From the NCBI GenBank assembly GCA_030038275.1, contig JASHPG010000100.1, forward strand, positions 32,057-96,056: a stretch of DNA of 64,000 nt, in the 5' to 3' direction. The notes under the pieces were generated by a model that searched no databases, had not been told where the DNA came from, and saw only the letters and a list, made by a program, of their open reading frames with translations. This stretch comes from Candidatus Acidiferrales bacterium (lineage in GTDB: Bacteria > Acidobacteriota > Terriglobia > Acidiferrales > UBA7541). Shown piece after piece: positions 1 through 8,944 of this stretch; positions within the stretch are counted from its first letter, which is position 1; each line of letters begins with the position of its first letter. The position numbers and the translations under genes are program-made.

Positions 1-550
1 CCACGTCGCCTTCCATGCTGAACACGCTTTCCGTCACGATCACCGGCGCTCCCGCGCTTGTCGCGTGCTCGCGCAACGCTGCTTCCAAAAACGCGAGATC
101 GCGGTGAGGAAAGACAACTTTGCTCGCGCTTGAAAGCCGCATGCCATCGATCAAGCTAGCGTGGTTGCGCGCGTCGGAAAACACCACGTCGCCTGGCCGC
201 GGCAGGGAACTGAGCAGCCCAATATTTGCCGCGTAACCGGAGCCGAAGTAGAGCGCCGCTTCGGTTCCCGCGAACTCGGCGAACTCCGCCTCCAACTCCT
301 CGAATTCGCGCGCGTTCCCGGATAGCAGCCGAGATCCCGTCCCGCCTACACGTTCCGCGCGCGCAACCGATTCCGCCACCGCCGCTTTGAGTCGTGGATC
401 GCGTGCCAGCCCAAGATAATCGTTTGACGAAAGGTCGATGCCTAGTGGAATATCGAGCGTGCGAAACTGCGAAATTTCCGTTAGCGAATCCAGATCGCGT
501 GCGATTCGCTGCTGCATTGCCCCGCCGCGATTCGCGCCGTCGCCGCGCAT
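1..550 (-). CDS. bioF: 8-amino-7-oxononanoate synthase (partial, continues beyond window start)
   Basis: Reverse-strand translation reads ...GIDLSSNDYLGLARDPRLKAAV...GTGSRLLSGN...ALYFGSGYAANIGLLSSLPRPGDVVFSDARNHASLIDGMRLS..., typical of the AONS/KBL alpha-oxoamine synthase family; starts 2 nt after the bioB stop. Confidence 0.9.
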   Translation of the reverse strand, partial: MRGDGANRGGAMQQRIARDLDSLTEISQFRTLDIPLGIDLSSNDYLGLARDPRLKAAVAESVARAERVGGTGSRLLSGNAREFEELEAEFAEFAGTEAALYFGSGYAANIGLLSSLPRPGDVVFSDARNHASLIDGMRLSSASKVVFPHRDLAFLEAALREHATSAGAPVIVTESVFSMEGDV

Positions 551-551
551 T

Positions 552-1508
552 TCAGGCACGCTGTAGAGCCCTCATGCCCAGCGTTTCGAATAGCCGCGCG
601 TCATCGTCCTTGTCCGGGTTGGGAGTGGTCAGCAACTTTTCTCCGGTGAATATCGAATTTGCTCCGGCAAGAAAACACAGCGCCACCGCCTCCGCCGACA
701 TCTGCCTTCGCCCCGCCGCCAACCGCACCATCGACGCAGGCATCAGGACTCGCGCTGTCGCGATCGTCCGCACCATGATTAGCGGATCGAGTTCCTCGGC
801 GTTCGCGAGCGGCGTGCCTTCGCTGCGCACCAGCATGTTGATCGGAACGCTTTCCGGGTGCGGATCGAGCCGCGCGAGTTGTTCGAGCAGTCCGGCGCGA
901 TCTTCGTCGCTCTCCCCCATTCCCAGAATTCCGCCGCTGCAAACCGTGATTCCTGCCTTGCGCACGTACCCGATCGTCCGCAGCCGGTCCTCATAGACGC
1001 GCGTCGTGACGATCTCGCCGTAAAATTCCGGCGACGTATCCAAATTGTGGTTGTACGCCGTCAGCCCCGCGTCTTTCAGCCGCTGCGCCTGCGTTTCCGT
1101 CAGCATTCCCAGCGTGCAGCAAACTTCCATGTCGAGCGCCGCCACGCCGCGCACCATTTCCAGCACGCTGTCGAATTCTTTTCCGTCGTTCACCTGCCGC
1201 CACGCCGCGCCCATGCAGAATCGCGTCGCTCCTTCGGATTTCGCCTGCCGCGCCGCCGCCAGCACCTCGCTTGGATTCATCAGCGGCTCGCGTTCCACAT
1301 GCGTCTTATAGTGCGCGCTCTGCGAACAATAGGCGCAATCCTCCGGGCATCCGCCCGTTTTGATCGAAAGCAGCCGGCACATCTGCACTTCATCCGCGCG
1401 ATGAAATTCGCGGTGAGCCAGTTGCGCGCGAAAGATCAGCTCCGGCAGCGGCAGCCGGTAAATCGCGCGAATCTCCTCGCGCGTCCAATCGTGGCGTGGA
1501 TTCATCAA
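552..1508 (-). CDS. bioB: Biotin synthase (radical SAM)
   Basis: CxxxCxxC motif [28 protein letters not shown]; full-length 318 aa. Confidence 0.97.
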   Translation of the reverse strand: MMNPRHDWTREEIRAIYRLPLPELIFRAQLAHREFHRADEVQMCRLLSIKTGGCPEDCAYCSQSAHYKTHVEREPLMNPSEVLAAARQAKSEGATRFCMGAAWRQVNDGKEFDSVLEMVRGVAALDMEVCCTLGMLTETQAQRLKDAGLTAYNHNLDTSPEFYGEIVTTRVYEDRLRTIGYVRKAGITVCSGGILGMGESDEDRAGLLEQLARLDPHPESVPINMLVRSEGTPLANAEELDPLIMVRTIATARVLMPASMVRLAAGRRQMSAEAVALCFLAGANSIFTGEKLLTTPNPDKDDDARLFETLGMRALQRA

Positions 1509-1743
1509 TAGCGTCCCTCTTTGGCAGCCTCAAAGATATCAAAATCCGAATCGATCCACGCGCAAATCTGGTGCTCGGTGCCGCACGCTTCAGAGCTGCG
1601 CGCGATGGGTCACTTTGGATTTTGATCGTGGCACAGGCAGTCGAAATTCAAGCCGACCCACAATCGTTTTTTGCGCAATCGCTCCTGCTTTGGTCTAGCA
1701 TGTCCGCCGGGCCCACGAATATCAGCCTTTCGGAAGGTAAAAA

Positions 1744-2778
1744 ATGGACGATCTCACTCGCTTGCCCGCCACCGATCCAACCGATCTCTTTCGCGTCCGC
1801 GACGCCCTCTACGGTCCGGAACTGGTTGGCGCCGCCGTGATCGGCCTCGATTTCTTCACTCACGTGGCTCGTTCTCCGGCGGGCGCACAAACGATCTGCC
1901 GGGAGCTTGGCATCGCCGATCGTCCCACCGACGTTATGCTCACCTATTTCTCGGCTCTCGGCCTGCTCGAAAATCGCGGCGGGGTTTTCCACGTCACTGA
2001 AAAGTCGCGCGAGTTCCTCGTTCGCGGCTCGCCTTGGTTTCTCGGCCCGTTTTACGCGTCGTTCGCTGAACGCCCCGTCGCTCGCAGCCTCCTCGAGGTC
2101 TTGCGCACCGGCAAGCCATCCGTCTGGGCCAGCAACAAAGCGCGCAAGCCCTGGGCTGAGGCTATGCAAGACGATGCCTTCGCCCAGGAATTTACCGCCA
2201 TTATGGACGCGCGCGGCCTCTATCTCGGTCCTGCCATGGCCCGCCAACTAGACCTAACCTCCCATCATCGTGTCCTCGATATCGGCGGCGGCTCGGGCAT
2301 TTACGCCTGTTGCCTAGTGGCCGCGCATCCGCGCTTGCGCGCCTCGGTGCTCGAAAAAACGCCCGTTGATCGCGTTGTTCGCCAATGCATCGCCCGCCGC
2401 GGCTATTCGGATCGCGTGGATGTCATCGTCGGAGACATGTTCGTGGCGCCGCTCCCCGTCGGTTACGACGCGCACCTGTGGTCCAACGCCCTCCACGACT
2501 GGGACGCGCCAACCGTGAAATCGCTGCTTGCCAAATCGTTCGCGGCATTGCCGCCCGGCGGCATGGTCGTAATCCACGACGCGCACGTCAACGGCGAGAA
2601 AAGTGGTCCGCTGGCCGTAGCTACTTATTCTGTTTTCCTGATGGCTTCCACGGAAGGGAAGTGCTACTCAATCGGCGAAATGGATTCGATGCTCGGCGAG
2701 ATCGGCTTCGAGGATTTTCAATATCGCGCCACAGCCGTCGATCACAGCGTCATCACCGCCCGCAAACCACACGCGTAA
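1744..2778 (+). CDS. SAM-dependent O-methyltransferase with N-terminal dimerisation domain
   Basis: VLDIGGGSGIYACCLV motif I; WSNALHDWD; MVVIHDAHVN; resembles the acetylserotonin/hydroxyneurosporene O-methyltransferase family. Confidence 0.8.
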   Translation: MDDLTRLPATDPTDLFRVRDALYGPELVGAAVIGLDFFTHVARSPAGAQTICRELGIADRPTDVMLTYFSALGLLENRGGVFHVTEKSREFLVRGSPWFLGPFYASFAERPVARSLLEVLRTGKPSVWASNKARKPWAEAMQDDAFAQEFTAIMDARGLYLGPAMARQLDLTSHHRVLDIGGGSGIYACCLVAAHPRLRASVLEKTPVDRVVRQCIARRGYSDRVDVIVGDMFVAPLPVGYDAHLWSNALHDWDAPTVKSLLAKSFAALPPGGMVVIHDAHVNGEKSGPLAVATYSVFLMASTEGKCYSIGEMDSMLGEIGFEDFQYRATAVDHSVITARKPHA

Positions 2779-2847
2779 CTCGCTCGTATGACGCTAGTGG
2801 GCCGCCCGTGCGCCCCTGCGGTAGTAATGCGTCCGCCAGCAGCGTAG

Positions 2848-2867
2848 GGGCACAGCATGCTGTGCCC
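2848..2867. repeat. 20-bp perfect palindrome GGGCACAGCATGCTGTGCCC (REP-like intergenic element)
   Basis: Direct reading; flanked by CGTCCGC (2830-2836) and GCGGACG (2874-2880), which can extend the stem. Confidence 0.75.
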
Positions 2868-3010
2868 GCAGTCGCGGACGAAGCCCGCCTGCTGCTGGCA
2901 GGCCAGTCTGCCGCAGGCACATCTCTCTTGTGGCTGTTGCTCACCTTCTTAATTTGGTGTCGCGAAGCGCAGCTTCAGCCGTTCCGTCACAACGCGCGTC
3001 TCCATGTAGC

Positions 3011-3028
3011 GCCGCGCTTCAGCGCGGC
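3011..3028. repeat. Inverted repeat GCCGCGCTTCAGCGCGGC
   Basis: 8-bp arms with 2-nt loop in the intergenic region. Confidence 0.7.
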
Positions 3029-3085
3029 AACCGCGCACGCCGCAGTTACTGTCGTTTCGTTCATCGCCATTGATATTTGCCCCGA

Positions 3086-3100
3086 GGCGGTTGCACCGCC
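3086..3100. repeat. Inverted repeat GGCGGTTGCACCGCC (reverse complement carries GCGGTGCAA tail)
   Basis: 6-bp arms, 3-nt loop; shares GCGGTGCAA with the elements at about 3194-3220 and 4873-4896. Confidence 0.6.
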
Positions 3101-3193
3101 AAATCAGAGCAGGGCGGCTTTGCCTTGGCCGGAGCGTTGTCATCCCGAATCCAGTCCCGACGCATTCTGCCGGGAATGGAGGTGAGGGATCTG

Positions 3194-3220
3194 CTTTTCC
3201 CCGCGTTAGCGCGGTGCAAA
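3194..3220. repeat. REP-like element CTTTTCCCCGCGTTAGCGCGGTGCAAA
   Basis: Hairpin CCGCG-TTAG-CGCGG followed by TGCAA; near-copy at 4873-4896. Confidence 0.6.
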
Positions 3221-3262
3221 TGCTTACGCGCCTGTGCTCGCTGTGGATGATCGCCTCTGCTT

Positions 3263-4450
3263 TTACCGCAACGCCGCCACCTTTTTTTTCGCCGTTCGCC
3301 CGCGCTCAACTTCCGCCAATCCTTCCAGCAAATCCTCGACGAGATCCTCGTGGTTTTCGCATCCCGGCGAAAGCCGCAGCAGCATGTCCGAAAGCCCCAG
3401 TTCCGCGCGTGTCTCCGCCGGAATGGACGCATGCGTCATGCTCGCCGGGTGGCAGATCAGCGACTTCACTCCGCCCAGGCTTTCCGCCAGCGCGAAATAG
3501 CGCCTCGACGACGCGAACGCCACCACCTCTTCCTGCGTTCCTTCCAGTTCGAACGACACCATGCCGCCAAACCCGCTCATCTGTTTCCGCGCGATGTCGT
3601 GCCCGGGATGCGTCGCAAGGCCCGGGTAATACACGCGCCGCACCAGCGGATGCCCGTTCAGCGCGTTCGCGATTGCCTCGGCGTTTTCCTCGTGCCGCTG
3701 CATTCTCAGTTCCAGCGTTTTCATCCCGCGCAGCGTCAGCCAACAATCAAACGGCGAAGGAATTGCCCCCGTCGCATTCTGCAGATATTTTACCGGCTCG
3801 AAGATGTTCTGGTCGTTCGCCAGCACCGCGCCTTGCACCACGTCCGAGTGCCCCGCCAGGTATTTCGTCACGCTGTGGACGATCAAATCCGCGCCCAGCT
3901 CGAACGGCCGCTGAAACACCGGTGTCGCAAACGTGTTATCGACCACCATCAGCGCTCCACGCGCATGAGCGATTTTCCCGACCGCCTCGATATCCGTAAT
4001 CAGCAGCCGCGGGTTCGTTGGCGATTCGATCCACACGATGCGCGTCTTCGAATTCGTCGCTGCTTCTACGCCCTCCAGGTCGCTTGTGTCGATTTGCCGA
4101 ATCACCACGCCGATCGGCTGAAACACGCGGTTCAGAATGCGGTACGTTCCGCCATAGACGTCCAGTGGAATGATGATTTCATCGCCCGGCCGCAAATACG
4201 CCTGCAAAATTGCGTTTTCCGCCGCCAGTCCTGAAGAGTATGTCGCGGCATACTTCGCGCTCTCCAGTTCCGCCAACACCGTCTCCAGCCGCTCGCGCGT
4301 CGGATTATTCGTCCGAGAGTACGAATATCCTTTATCCTGTCCCGGCGCATCCTGCTCGTATGTGGACGTTTGAAAGATCGGCGCGATCAGCGCGCCGGTT
4401 TCCGGCTCTGATGGCTGCCCTGCATGAATAGTCTTCGTAGCGAGTTTCAT
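3263..4450 (-). CDS. PLP-dependent trans-sulfuration enzyme (cystathionine gamma-synthase/lyase family)
   Basis: TIHAGQPSEPETGALIAPIFQTSTYEQ; SVTKYLAGHSDVVQGAV (PLP lysine region); SLGGVKSLICHPASMTHASIP; preceded by a SAM-I riboswitch. Confidence 0.93.
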   Translation of the reverse strand: MKLATKTIHAGQPSEPETGALIAPIFQTSTYEQDAPGQDKGYSYSRTNNPTRERLETVLAELESAKYAATYSSGLAAENAILQAYLRPGDEIIIPLDVYGGTYRILNRVFQPIGVVIRQIDTSDLEGVEAATNSKTRIVWIESPTNPRLLITDIEAVGKIAHARGALMVVDNTFATPVFQRPFELGADLIVHSVTKYLAGHSDVVQGAVLANDQNIFEPVKYLQNATGAIPSPFDCWLTLRGMKTLELRMQRHEENAEAIANALNGHPLVRRVYYPGLATHPGHDIARKQMSGFGGMVSFELEGTQEEVVAFASSRRYFALAESLGGVKSLICHPASMTHASIPAETRAELGLSDMLLRLSPGCENHEDLVEDLLEGLAEVERGRTAKKKVAALR

Positions 4451-4536
4451 CTTCGTGCTCCCTAGTGTGCGATCTGAGCTTCTGCGTCTGCGCCAAAGCG
4501 AGCCGCCCGCGCGGCGTTATTCCGCCGTCGTGAATG

Positions 4537-4562
4537 AAAAATCCTTCCGGGCTTCCGCCCGG
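4537..4562 (-). terminator. Rho-independent terminator, probable expression platform of the SAM-I riboswitch
   Basis: Minus strand CCGGGC-GGAA-GCCCGG-AAGGA-TTTTT, between the riboswitch aptamer and the start codon at 4450. Confidence 0.75.
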
Positions 4563-4639
4563 CACCTGCACTTACGCCCCGCATCGGCTACATTTGGGAG
4601 TGGAATCGTCAAGCGGCCGGGACGCGGCCAGTTGAGGAT

Positions 4640-4778
4640 CTTATCTCTCCCCCTGATCTCCCGGGTCGGCCTCTTCGGCGATCCGGGAGCCCTGTTACGG
4701 GCAGGAGTTAGCACCTTGGCGATTGCACCAGGTTGCTGTGGCTTCTTCGGGCCTGTACCCTCAGCCACTCTGGATAAG
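4640..4778 (-). promoter_or_regulatory. SAM-I (S-box) riboswitch aptamer
   Basis: Minus strand CUUAUCCAGAGUGGCUGAGGGUACAGGCCCGAAGAAGCCACAGCAACC...CAAGGUGCUAACUCCUGCC...GAUAAG: matches the S-box conserved core, and P1 closes CUUAUC/GAUAAG. Confidence 0.95.
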
Positions 4779-4872
4779 CGCTGCTGTTTCAGCAGCACCA
4801 AAATGCTAGCAAACACGCCGATTCGGGTCAATAAACATCCATTCGGGATGCGTTTTCGGTCGCCGTACTGCC

Positions 4873-4896
4873 GCTTTTCCCGCTTGAGCGGTGCAA
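4873..4896. repeat. REP-like element CGCTTTTCCCGCTTGAGCGGTGCAA, second copy of the 3194-3220 family
   Basis: CCGCT-TG-AGCGG hairpin (4880-4891) with the same CTTTTCCC 5' flank and TGCAA 3' flank. Confidence 0.6.
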
Positions 4897-4994
4897 TTCA
4901 AGGGCGGAACTGAAAAAGGCAAAGTAAAGATCGCGAGCCGTATGTCTAAGTACTGGTTCTTGACGAATCAGATAATCCGATGTAGCGTTAGTTG

Positions 4995-5125
4995 GGCGGT
5001 TTTTGTTGGTCCATGGGGGAAGAGATATGCGACCTGCACCTCCGGTCAATCTGGACCGGAAGCCCCGTCGTGCTGGTTCGGTGCGGCGTGCCGCATGAGA
5101 ACTGCGCAGCATCTCCCCGCCGCGA
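4995..5125 (+). ncRNA. Candidate structured small RNA of unknown class
   Basis: TTGACG (4960-4965), 17-bp spacer, TAGCGT (4983-4988); then GGCGG...GGGG-GAA-GAGAU closes with AUCUCCCCGCC; internal hairpin UCCGGUC-AAUCUG-GACCGGA; GCACC/GGUGC pairing. No credible ORF. Confidence 0.35.
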
Positions 5126-5337
5126 CGACTCCTAGTAGTGAGCTTTCACCCCTCCTCAAACCGAATTTCTACCCGAGACACGTGACGAGTAGAATCGCCT
5201 GTAAGTTGCTGAAAACAAACGACGGCATGCACCTCTACCCGAGACACTTCTCGTCACCGATTCACGTCACTTTTTATTCGCCGTCGATTCTCCTATCCTC
5301 GCTTCTTTCGCGCGCAGAGGAGGATCGGACCTGACCC

Positions 5338-5742
5338 ATGACGTCCGCAATAACTCACGAGCTCGGCGGCATTCGCATCCTCTTGTTGGCTGCCGAAGGC
5401 CCCAAACTCCGCACCGTCCGCGATGCCACCGACGTCATGGCCGAAGCCTTCGCCCAGGAAGCTTCTTGTCTCGCGATTCCCATTTCGCGCCTCGACAACG
5501 ACTTTTTCCGCTTGCGTACCGGCGTAGCGGGAGAAATCGTCCCGAAATTGTCCGGGTACGGAATGAAAGCCGCCTTCTTAGGCGATATCTCGCAACACGT
5601 GGCCAATAGCGACTCGTTCCGCGACTTCGTGCGCGAAGCCAATCGCGGGCGCGACTTTTGGTTCGTTGCCGATCTCGAAGAACTCGGCCAGCGCCTCGCG
5701 AAGGCGCAATCGCGCGCCGCTGCCCCGGAGGGCCAAAAGTGA
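5338..5742 (+). CDS. DUF4180 domain-containing protein
   Basis: FFRLRTGVAGEIVPKLSGYGMKAAFLGDISQHVANSDSFRDFVREANRGRDFWFVADLEEL is typical of DUF4180. Confidence 0.85.
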   Translation: MTSAITHELGGIRILLLAAEGPKLRTVRDATDVMAEAFAQEASCLAIPISRLDNDFFRLRTGVAGEIVPKLSGYGMKAAFLGDISQHVANSDSFRDFVREANRGRDFWFVADLEELGQRLAKAQSRAAAPEGQK

Positions 5743-5839
5743 CCCGCGCCCACTATTCCACAGAATCGCCGTCCGTAGGGGTCAAAACTACACACGAGCC
5801 ACGCAAACTCGCTAGCGGCAAAATGTTCCTTCAGGTAAT

Positions 5840-6850
5840 ATGGAGTGGTTTGCGGAGAAAACCTTGACGCTCACGAACATACAGGAAACGAATAACGGCG
5901 CGAAAACGCTCGTCCGCGTCCGCCCGCGTGGCTTCTGTGCCGGGGTGGTGCGCGCTGTCGATATCGTCGAGCTTGCCCTGGAAACGTTTGGCCGTCCGGT
6001 GTACGTCCATCACGAAATCGTCCACAATCGCTACGTGGTCGATCAGCTCCGCCGCCGCGGTGCCATTTTCGTCGAAACCATCTCTGAGGTACCGGTGGGC
6101 GCAGTGCTCGTTTTCAGCGCCCACGGCGTTCCGCCCCGCGTTCGCGCCGAGGCCAAGGAACGCAACCTCAAAGTGATCGACGCCACCTGCCCGCTCGTCA
6201 CCAAGGTTCACCTGGAGGCGCTCAAATTCGCGCGCGAAGGCCGCACGCTGATTCTCATCGGCCATCGCGATCACCAGGAGATTGTCGGCACATCCGGTGA
6301 AGCGCCGGCGCAGACCGTCGTCGTGGGCAGCGTCGAGGAGGTTGATCGGTTGCAAGTGCCCGATCCCAAGCGCCTCGCGTTCCTCACTCAAACCACTCTC
6401 TCTCTTTACGATACGCAGGAAATCGTCGCCCGTTTGCGCCAGCGTTTCCCGGAAATCATCGGCCCCGCTTCGGACGACATCTGTTACGCCACGCAAAATC
6501 GCCAGGAAGCCGTCGAAGCGCTCACGCGGGAAGTGGAATTGATTCTAGTCGTTGGCTCCGCGAATAGCTCCAATTCCAACCGCCTCGTCGAAGTCGCGCA
6601 GCGCGCGGGAGTGGCCGCGCGCCTTATCGAGGACGCGAACGATATCGACGCGGCTCTGCTCGACAACGTAAAAACGCTCGGCCTAACCGCCGGCGCATCG
6701 GCGCCCGAAATTCTGGTCGAGCAGGTCAGCCAGCGTCTCTCGAATTTTGGTTTCACCAATCATCGCGATCTCGACCTGATTCGCGAGGATGTGCGGTTCA
6801 CCCTCCCGCCCGAGCTTGCCGCGGCGCGCCAGGGGAGGGCCGCAAATTGA
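5840..6850 (+). CDS. ispH: 4-hydroxy-3-methylbut-2-enyl diphosphate reductase
   Basis: RPRGFCAGVVRAVDIVE, VYVHHEIVHN, VFSAHGVPP, DATCPLVTKVH, SANSSNSNRLVEVA, TAGASAPE. Confidence 0.97.
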   Translation: MEWFAEKTLTLTNIQETNNGAKTLVRVRPRGFCAGVVRAVDIVELALETFGRPVYVHHEIVHNRYVVDQLRRRGAIFVETISEVPVGAVLVFSAHGVPPRVRAEAKERNLKVIDATCPLVTKVHLEALKFAREGRTLILIGHRDHQEIVGTSGEAPAQTVVVGSVEEVDRLQVPDPKRLAFLTQTTLSLYDTQEIVARLRQRFPEIIGPASDDICYATQNRQEAVEALTREVELILVVGSANSSNSNRLVEVAQRAGVAARLIEDANDIDAALLDNVKTLGLTAGASAPEILVEQVSQRLSNFGFTNHRDLDLIREDVRFTLPPELAAARQGRAAN

Positions 6851-6897
6851 CACGGCCGTGTTTCTCCGCAATTACGATGAACGACAGGAGCGTGTGA

Positions 6898-8073
6898 GTG
6901 GCGGTCAAAATCGTCCGCCAGCCAAATAAATTGATTTTGTTGGGTTCGCCCACGAGTGCCGCGGCGATGTCGGCCGGACACGAAGGTGCTCCCGCCGCGC
7001 TTCGCTCCGCCGGACTCACTGACCGGCTTCGTTCCGTCGGCTACGACGTAGAGGATTTGGGCGATGATTCGGTCCAGCTCTCCAAACCTGACGAACAAAG
7101 TCCCCGCGCCCGCAATATCTCCGGTGTGCTCGCCGCGTTAAACGCACTGAAGCCGCGCGTTGAACTCGCCGTGAAATCCGCGGCTCTGCCTCTAATCTTG
7201 AGTGGTGATTGCTCCGTTGCGCTGGCGACCATCGCGGGCGTGCGGCGCTACTTCCGCAACGTCGGATTAATTTACATCGACCGCGACGCTGACCTCAACA
7301 CGCCTGCCACCACCCAATCCGGATGTCTCGATGGCATGGTGGTCTCGCACATCACTGGTCGCGGTGCCGTAGAACTGGTCCGCTTCTGGAGCGAGCCGCC
7401 TCTTGTTCGCGACCCCGATGCTGCCTTGTTCGGGGTGGCGCACCTCGACCCGGCCGAGCAACAATTGCTCGAACGGAGCACGCTGCGGCGCTATCTGGCT
7501 TCAGATGTGCAGCGATTGGGTGCGGCCGCCGCGGCCCGGTCTGCCGTCGAGCGCATTCACGGCGATAAAAACGAATTCGTGTTGCACCTGGACGTGGACG
7601 CGGTCGGCGGTTTCACGGCTACGGATTATCCCGGCGACGGTGGCCTCGCGATCGAGGACACTCGCGCCGCGCTCGAAGTTTTCGCGACGCAGCCACATCT
7701 TGCGGCGATCGAAGTGACGGCCTACAACCCAACGAAGGATCCGGATGGCAGCGGCGCGAAAGTAATAATCGACTTGCTCGCGGATGCTCTTGCGAAGCGG
7801 CTGGAAGCGCTGAAATCAGCGGCTGCTCCAGTTGAAAAGAAGCCGGAGCCACAACAGGAACCTGCAACGAGCGCCACGCCAGTACCCGCGCTAACACCGA
7901 ATCCCGTGGCTCCGGGAGCCGGAATCGCGATAGCTCCACCGTCTGATCCTGGCGAAACGTGGTCGTCCGATGCAGGCGAAGATGAATCCGAAGAGCCCAA
8001 TGACGAATCCGCCCCAAAAACGGCGAACCACGATGCGGACGAATCGCAAGGAACCGGCGAATCGGACTCCTGA
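6898..8073 (+). CDS. Arginase/agmatinase-fold (ureohydrolase) family protein with altered metal ligands and acidic C-terminal tail
   Basis: LSGDCSVALA in place of GGDHS; YIDRDADLNTP in place of DAHxD; LHLDVDAVGG retains DxD; low-complexity acidic C-terminus. Confidence 0.8.
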   Translation: MAVKIVRQPNKLILLGSPTSAAAMSAGHEGAPAALRSAGLTDRLRSVGYDVEDLGDDSVQLSKPDEQSPRARNISGVLAALNALKPRVELAVKSAALPLILSGDCSVALATIAGVRRYFRNVGLIYIDRDADLNTPATTQSGCLDGMVVSHITGRGAVELVRFWSEPPLVRDPDAALFGVAHLDPAEQQLLERSTLRRYLASDVQRLGAAAAARSAVERIHGDKNEFVLHLDVDAVGGFTATDYPGDGGLAIEDTRAALEVFATQPHLAAIEVTAYNPTKDPDGSGAKVIIDLLADALAKRLEALKSAAAPVEKKPEPQQEPATSATPVPALTPNPVAPGAGIAIAPPSDPGETWSSDAGEDESEEPNDESAPKTANHDADESQGTGESDS

Positions 8074-8095
8074 GATTCCTCTCGCACACAGCACA

Positions 8096-8860
8096 GTGCC
8101 TACGCAAAATAAGAAACTCACATTTCAGCCCGACGTGATCATTTTTGACGTAGATGGCGTGCTCGTTGACGTCCGTGGCTCGTTTCATCGCACCACGCTG
8201 GAAACAGTGCGCCACTTCACGAAAAAGCGTGTCACCCCGCGCGAGCTGCAGAAGTGGAAGAATCAGTCCGGGTATAACGACGATTGGAAGCTTTCGACCG
8301 CTTGGGTGCGATCGCTCGGCGGCAAGCAGGAATACGACGAGGTGAAGCGCAAATTCATCGAGCTCTATTGGGGCGCGAATGGCGACGGGGGCAACGTGGA
8401 ACGCGAAAAGTGGCTGCTGCCGCGTCCGCAACTGCGCCGCTTAGCTGCGCGCGCGGAGCTCGCGATCTTCACCGGGCGCGTGCGAAAAGAGCTGGATTTC
8501 ACGCTCGAACGGTGCTGCGTGCGCGAGTTCTTTGGCCGCATCGTAACCGCAGAGGACGTCGGTAAGCCGAAGCCGGATCCGGAGGGGTTACTCGCCATTC
8601 TGAACGGCCGCGATCCATCAACAGCGGTGTATGTGGGCGACAACATCGACGATGCGCAGGCGGCGCAAGCGGCCCGTATGCCATTTGTGGGCATCGTTGC
8701 TCCGGAAATCGAGCACAGCCGCACCCGCGCAGCCCTCCTGCGGAAAATGGGCGCTAAAGCGATCATGAAATCAGTGAAGGAATTGGAGGCGCGCATTGCG
8801 CTGCGAACCCCGACCGTAGCCGCTCTTTTATCCGCCCCGCGCCGTAGTACCTCCCGGTAG
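8096..8860 (+). CDS. HAD superfamily (subfamily IA) hydrolase
   Basis: VIIFDVDGVLVDV (motif I), IFTGR, KPKPDP, VYVGDNIDDAQAA; GTG start in frame inside the supplied ORF 7970..8860. Confidence 0.85.
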   Translation: MPTQNKKLTFQPDVIIFDVDGVLVDVRGSFHRTTLETVRHFTKKRVTPRELQKWKNQSGYNDDWKLSTAWVRSLGGKQEYDEVKRKFIELYWGANGDGGNVEREKWLLPRPQLRRLAARAELAIFTGRVRKELDFTLERCCVREFFGRIVTAEDVGKPKPDPEGLLAILNGRDPSTAVYVGDNIDDAQAAQAARMPFVGIVAPEIEHSRTRAALLRKMGAKAIMKSVKELEARIALRTPTVAALLSAPRRSTSR

Positions 8861-8944
8861 TACCGGAAAGGACATGGGTACCATTGTTCCGTTTTGAACC
8901 AACAGCCATAGTGTGGATACAGGCAGTTTCGCCGTCAGGCTACT

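Noticed and set aside
2385-3999. Long plus-strand ORFs 2385..3185 and 3070..3999
   Set aside because: Overlap the methyltransferase in another frame, or are antisense to the trans-sulfuration gene; Arg/Pro-rich with no recognisable domain.
4995-5125. SRP (4.5S) RNA as identity of the structured RNA
   Set aside because: The conserved GGUCAGGNCCGGAAGGAAGCAGC apical motif is absent.
5831-6496. 221-aa minus-strand ORF within ispH
   Set aside because: Complementary to conserved ispH motifs; shadow ORF.
8836-8866. GTAGTACC direct repeat / CCGGTA-G-TACCGG hairpin after the HAD gene
   Set aside because: Short, no T-tract and no similar copies noticed; insufficient for a terminator or riboswitch call.
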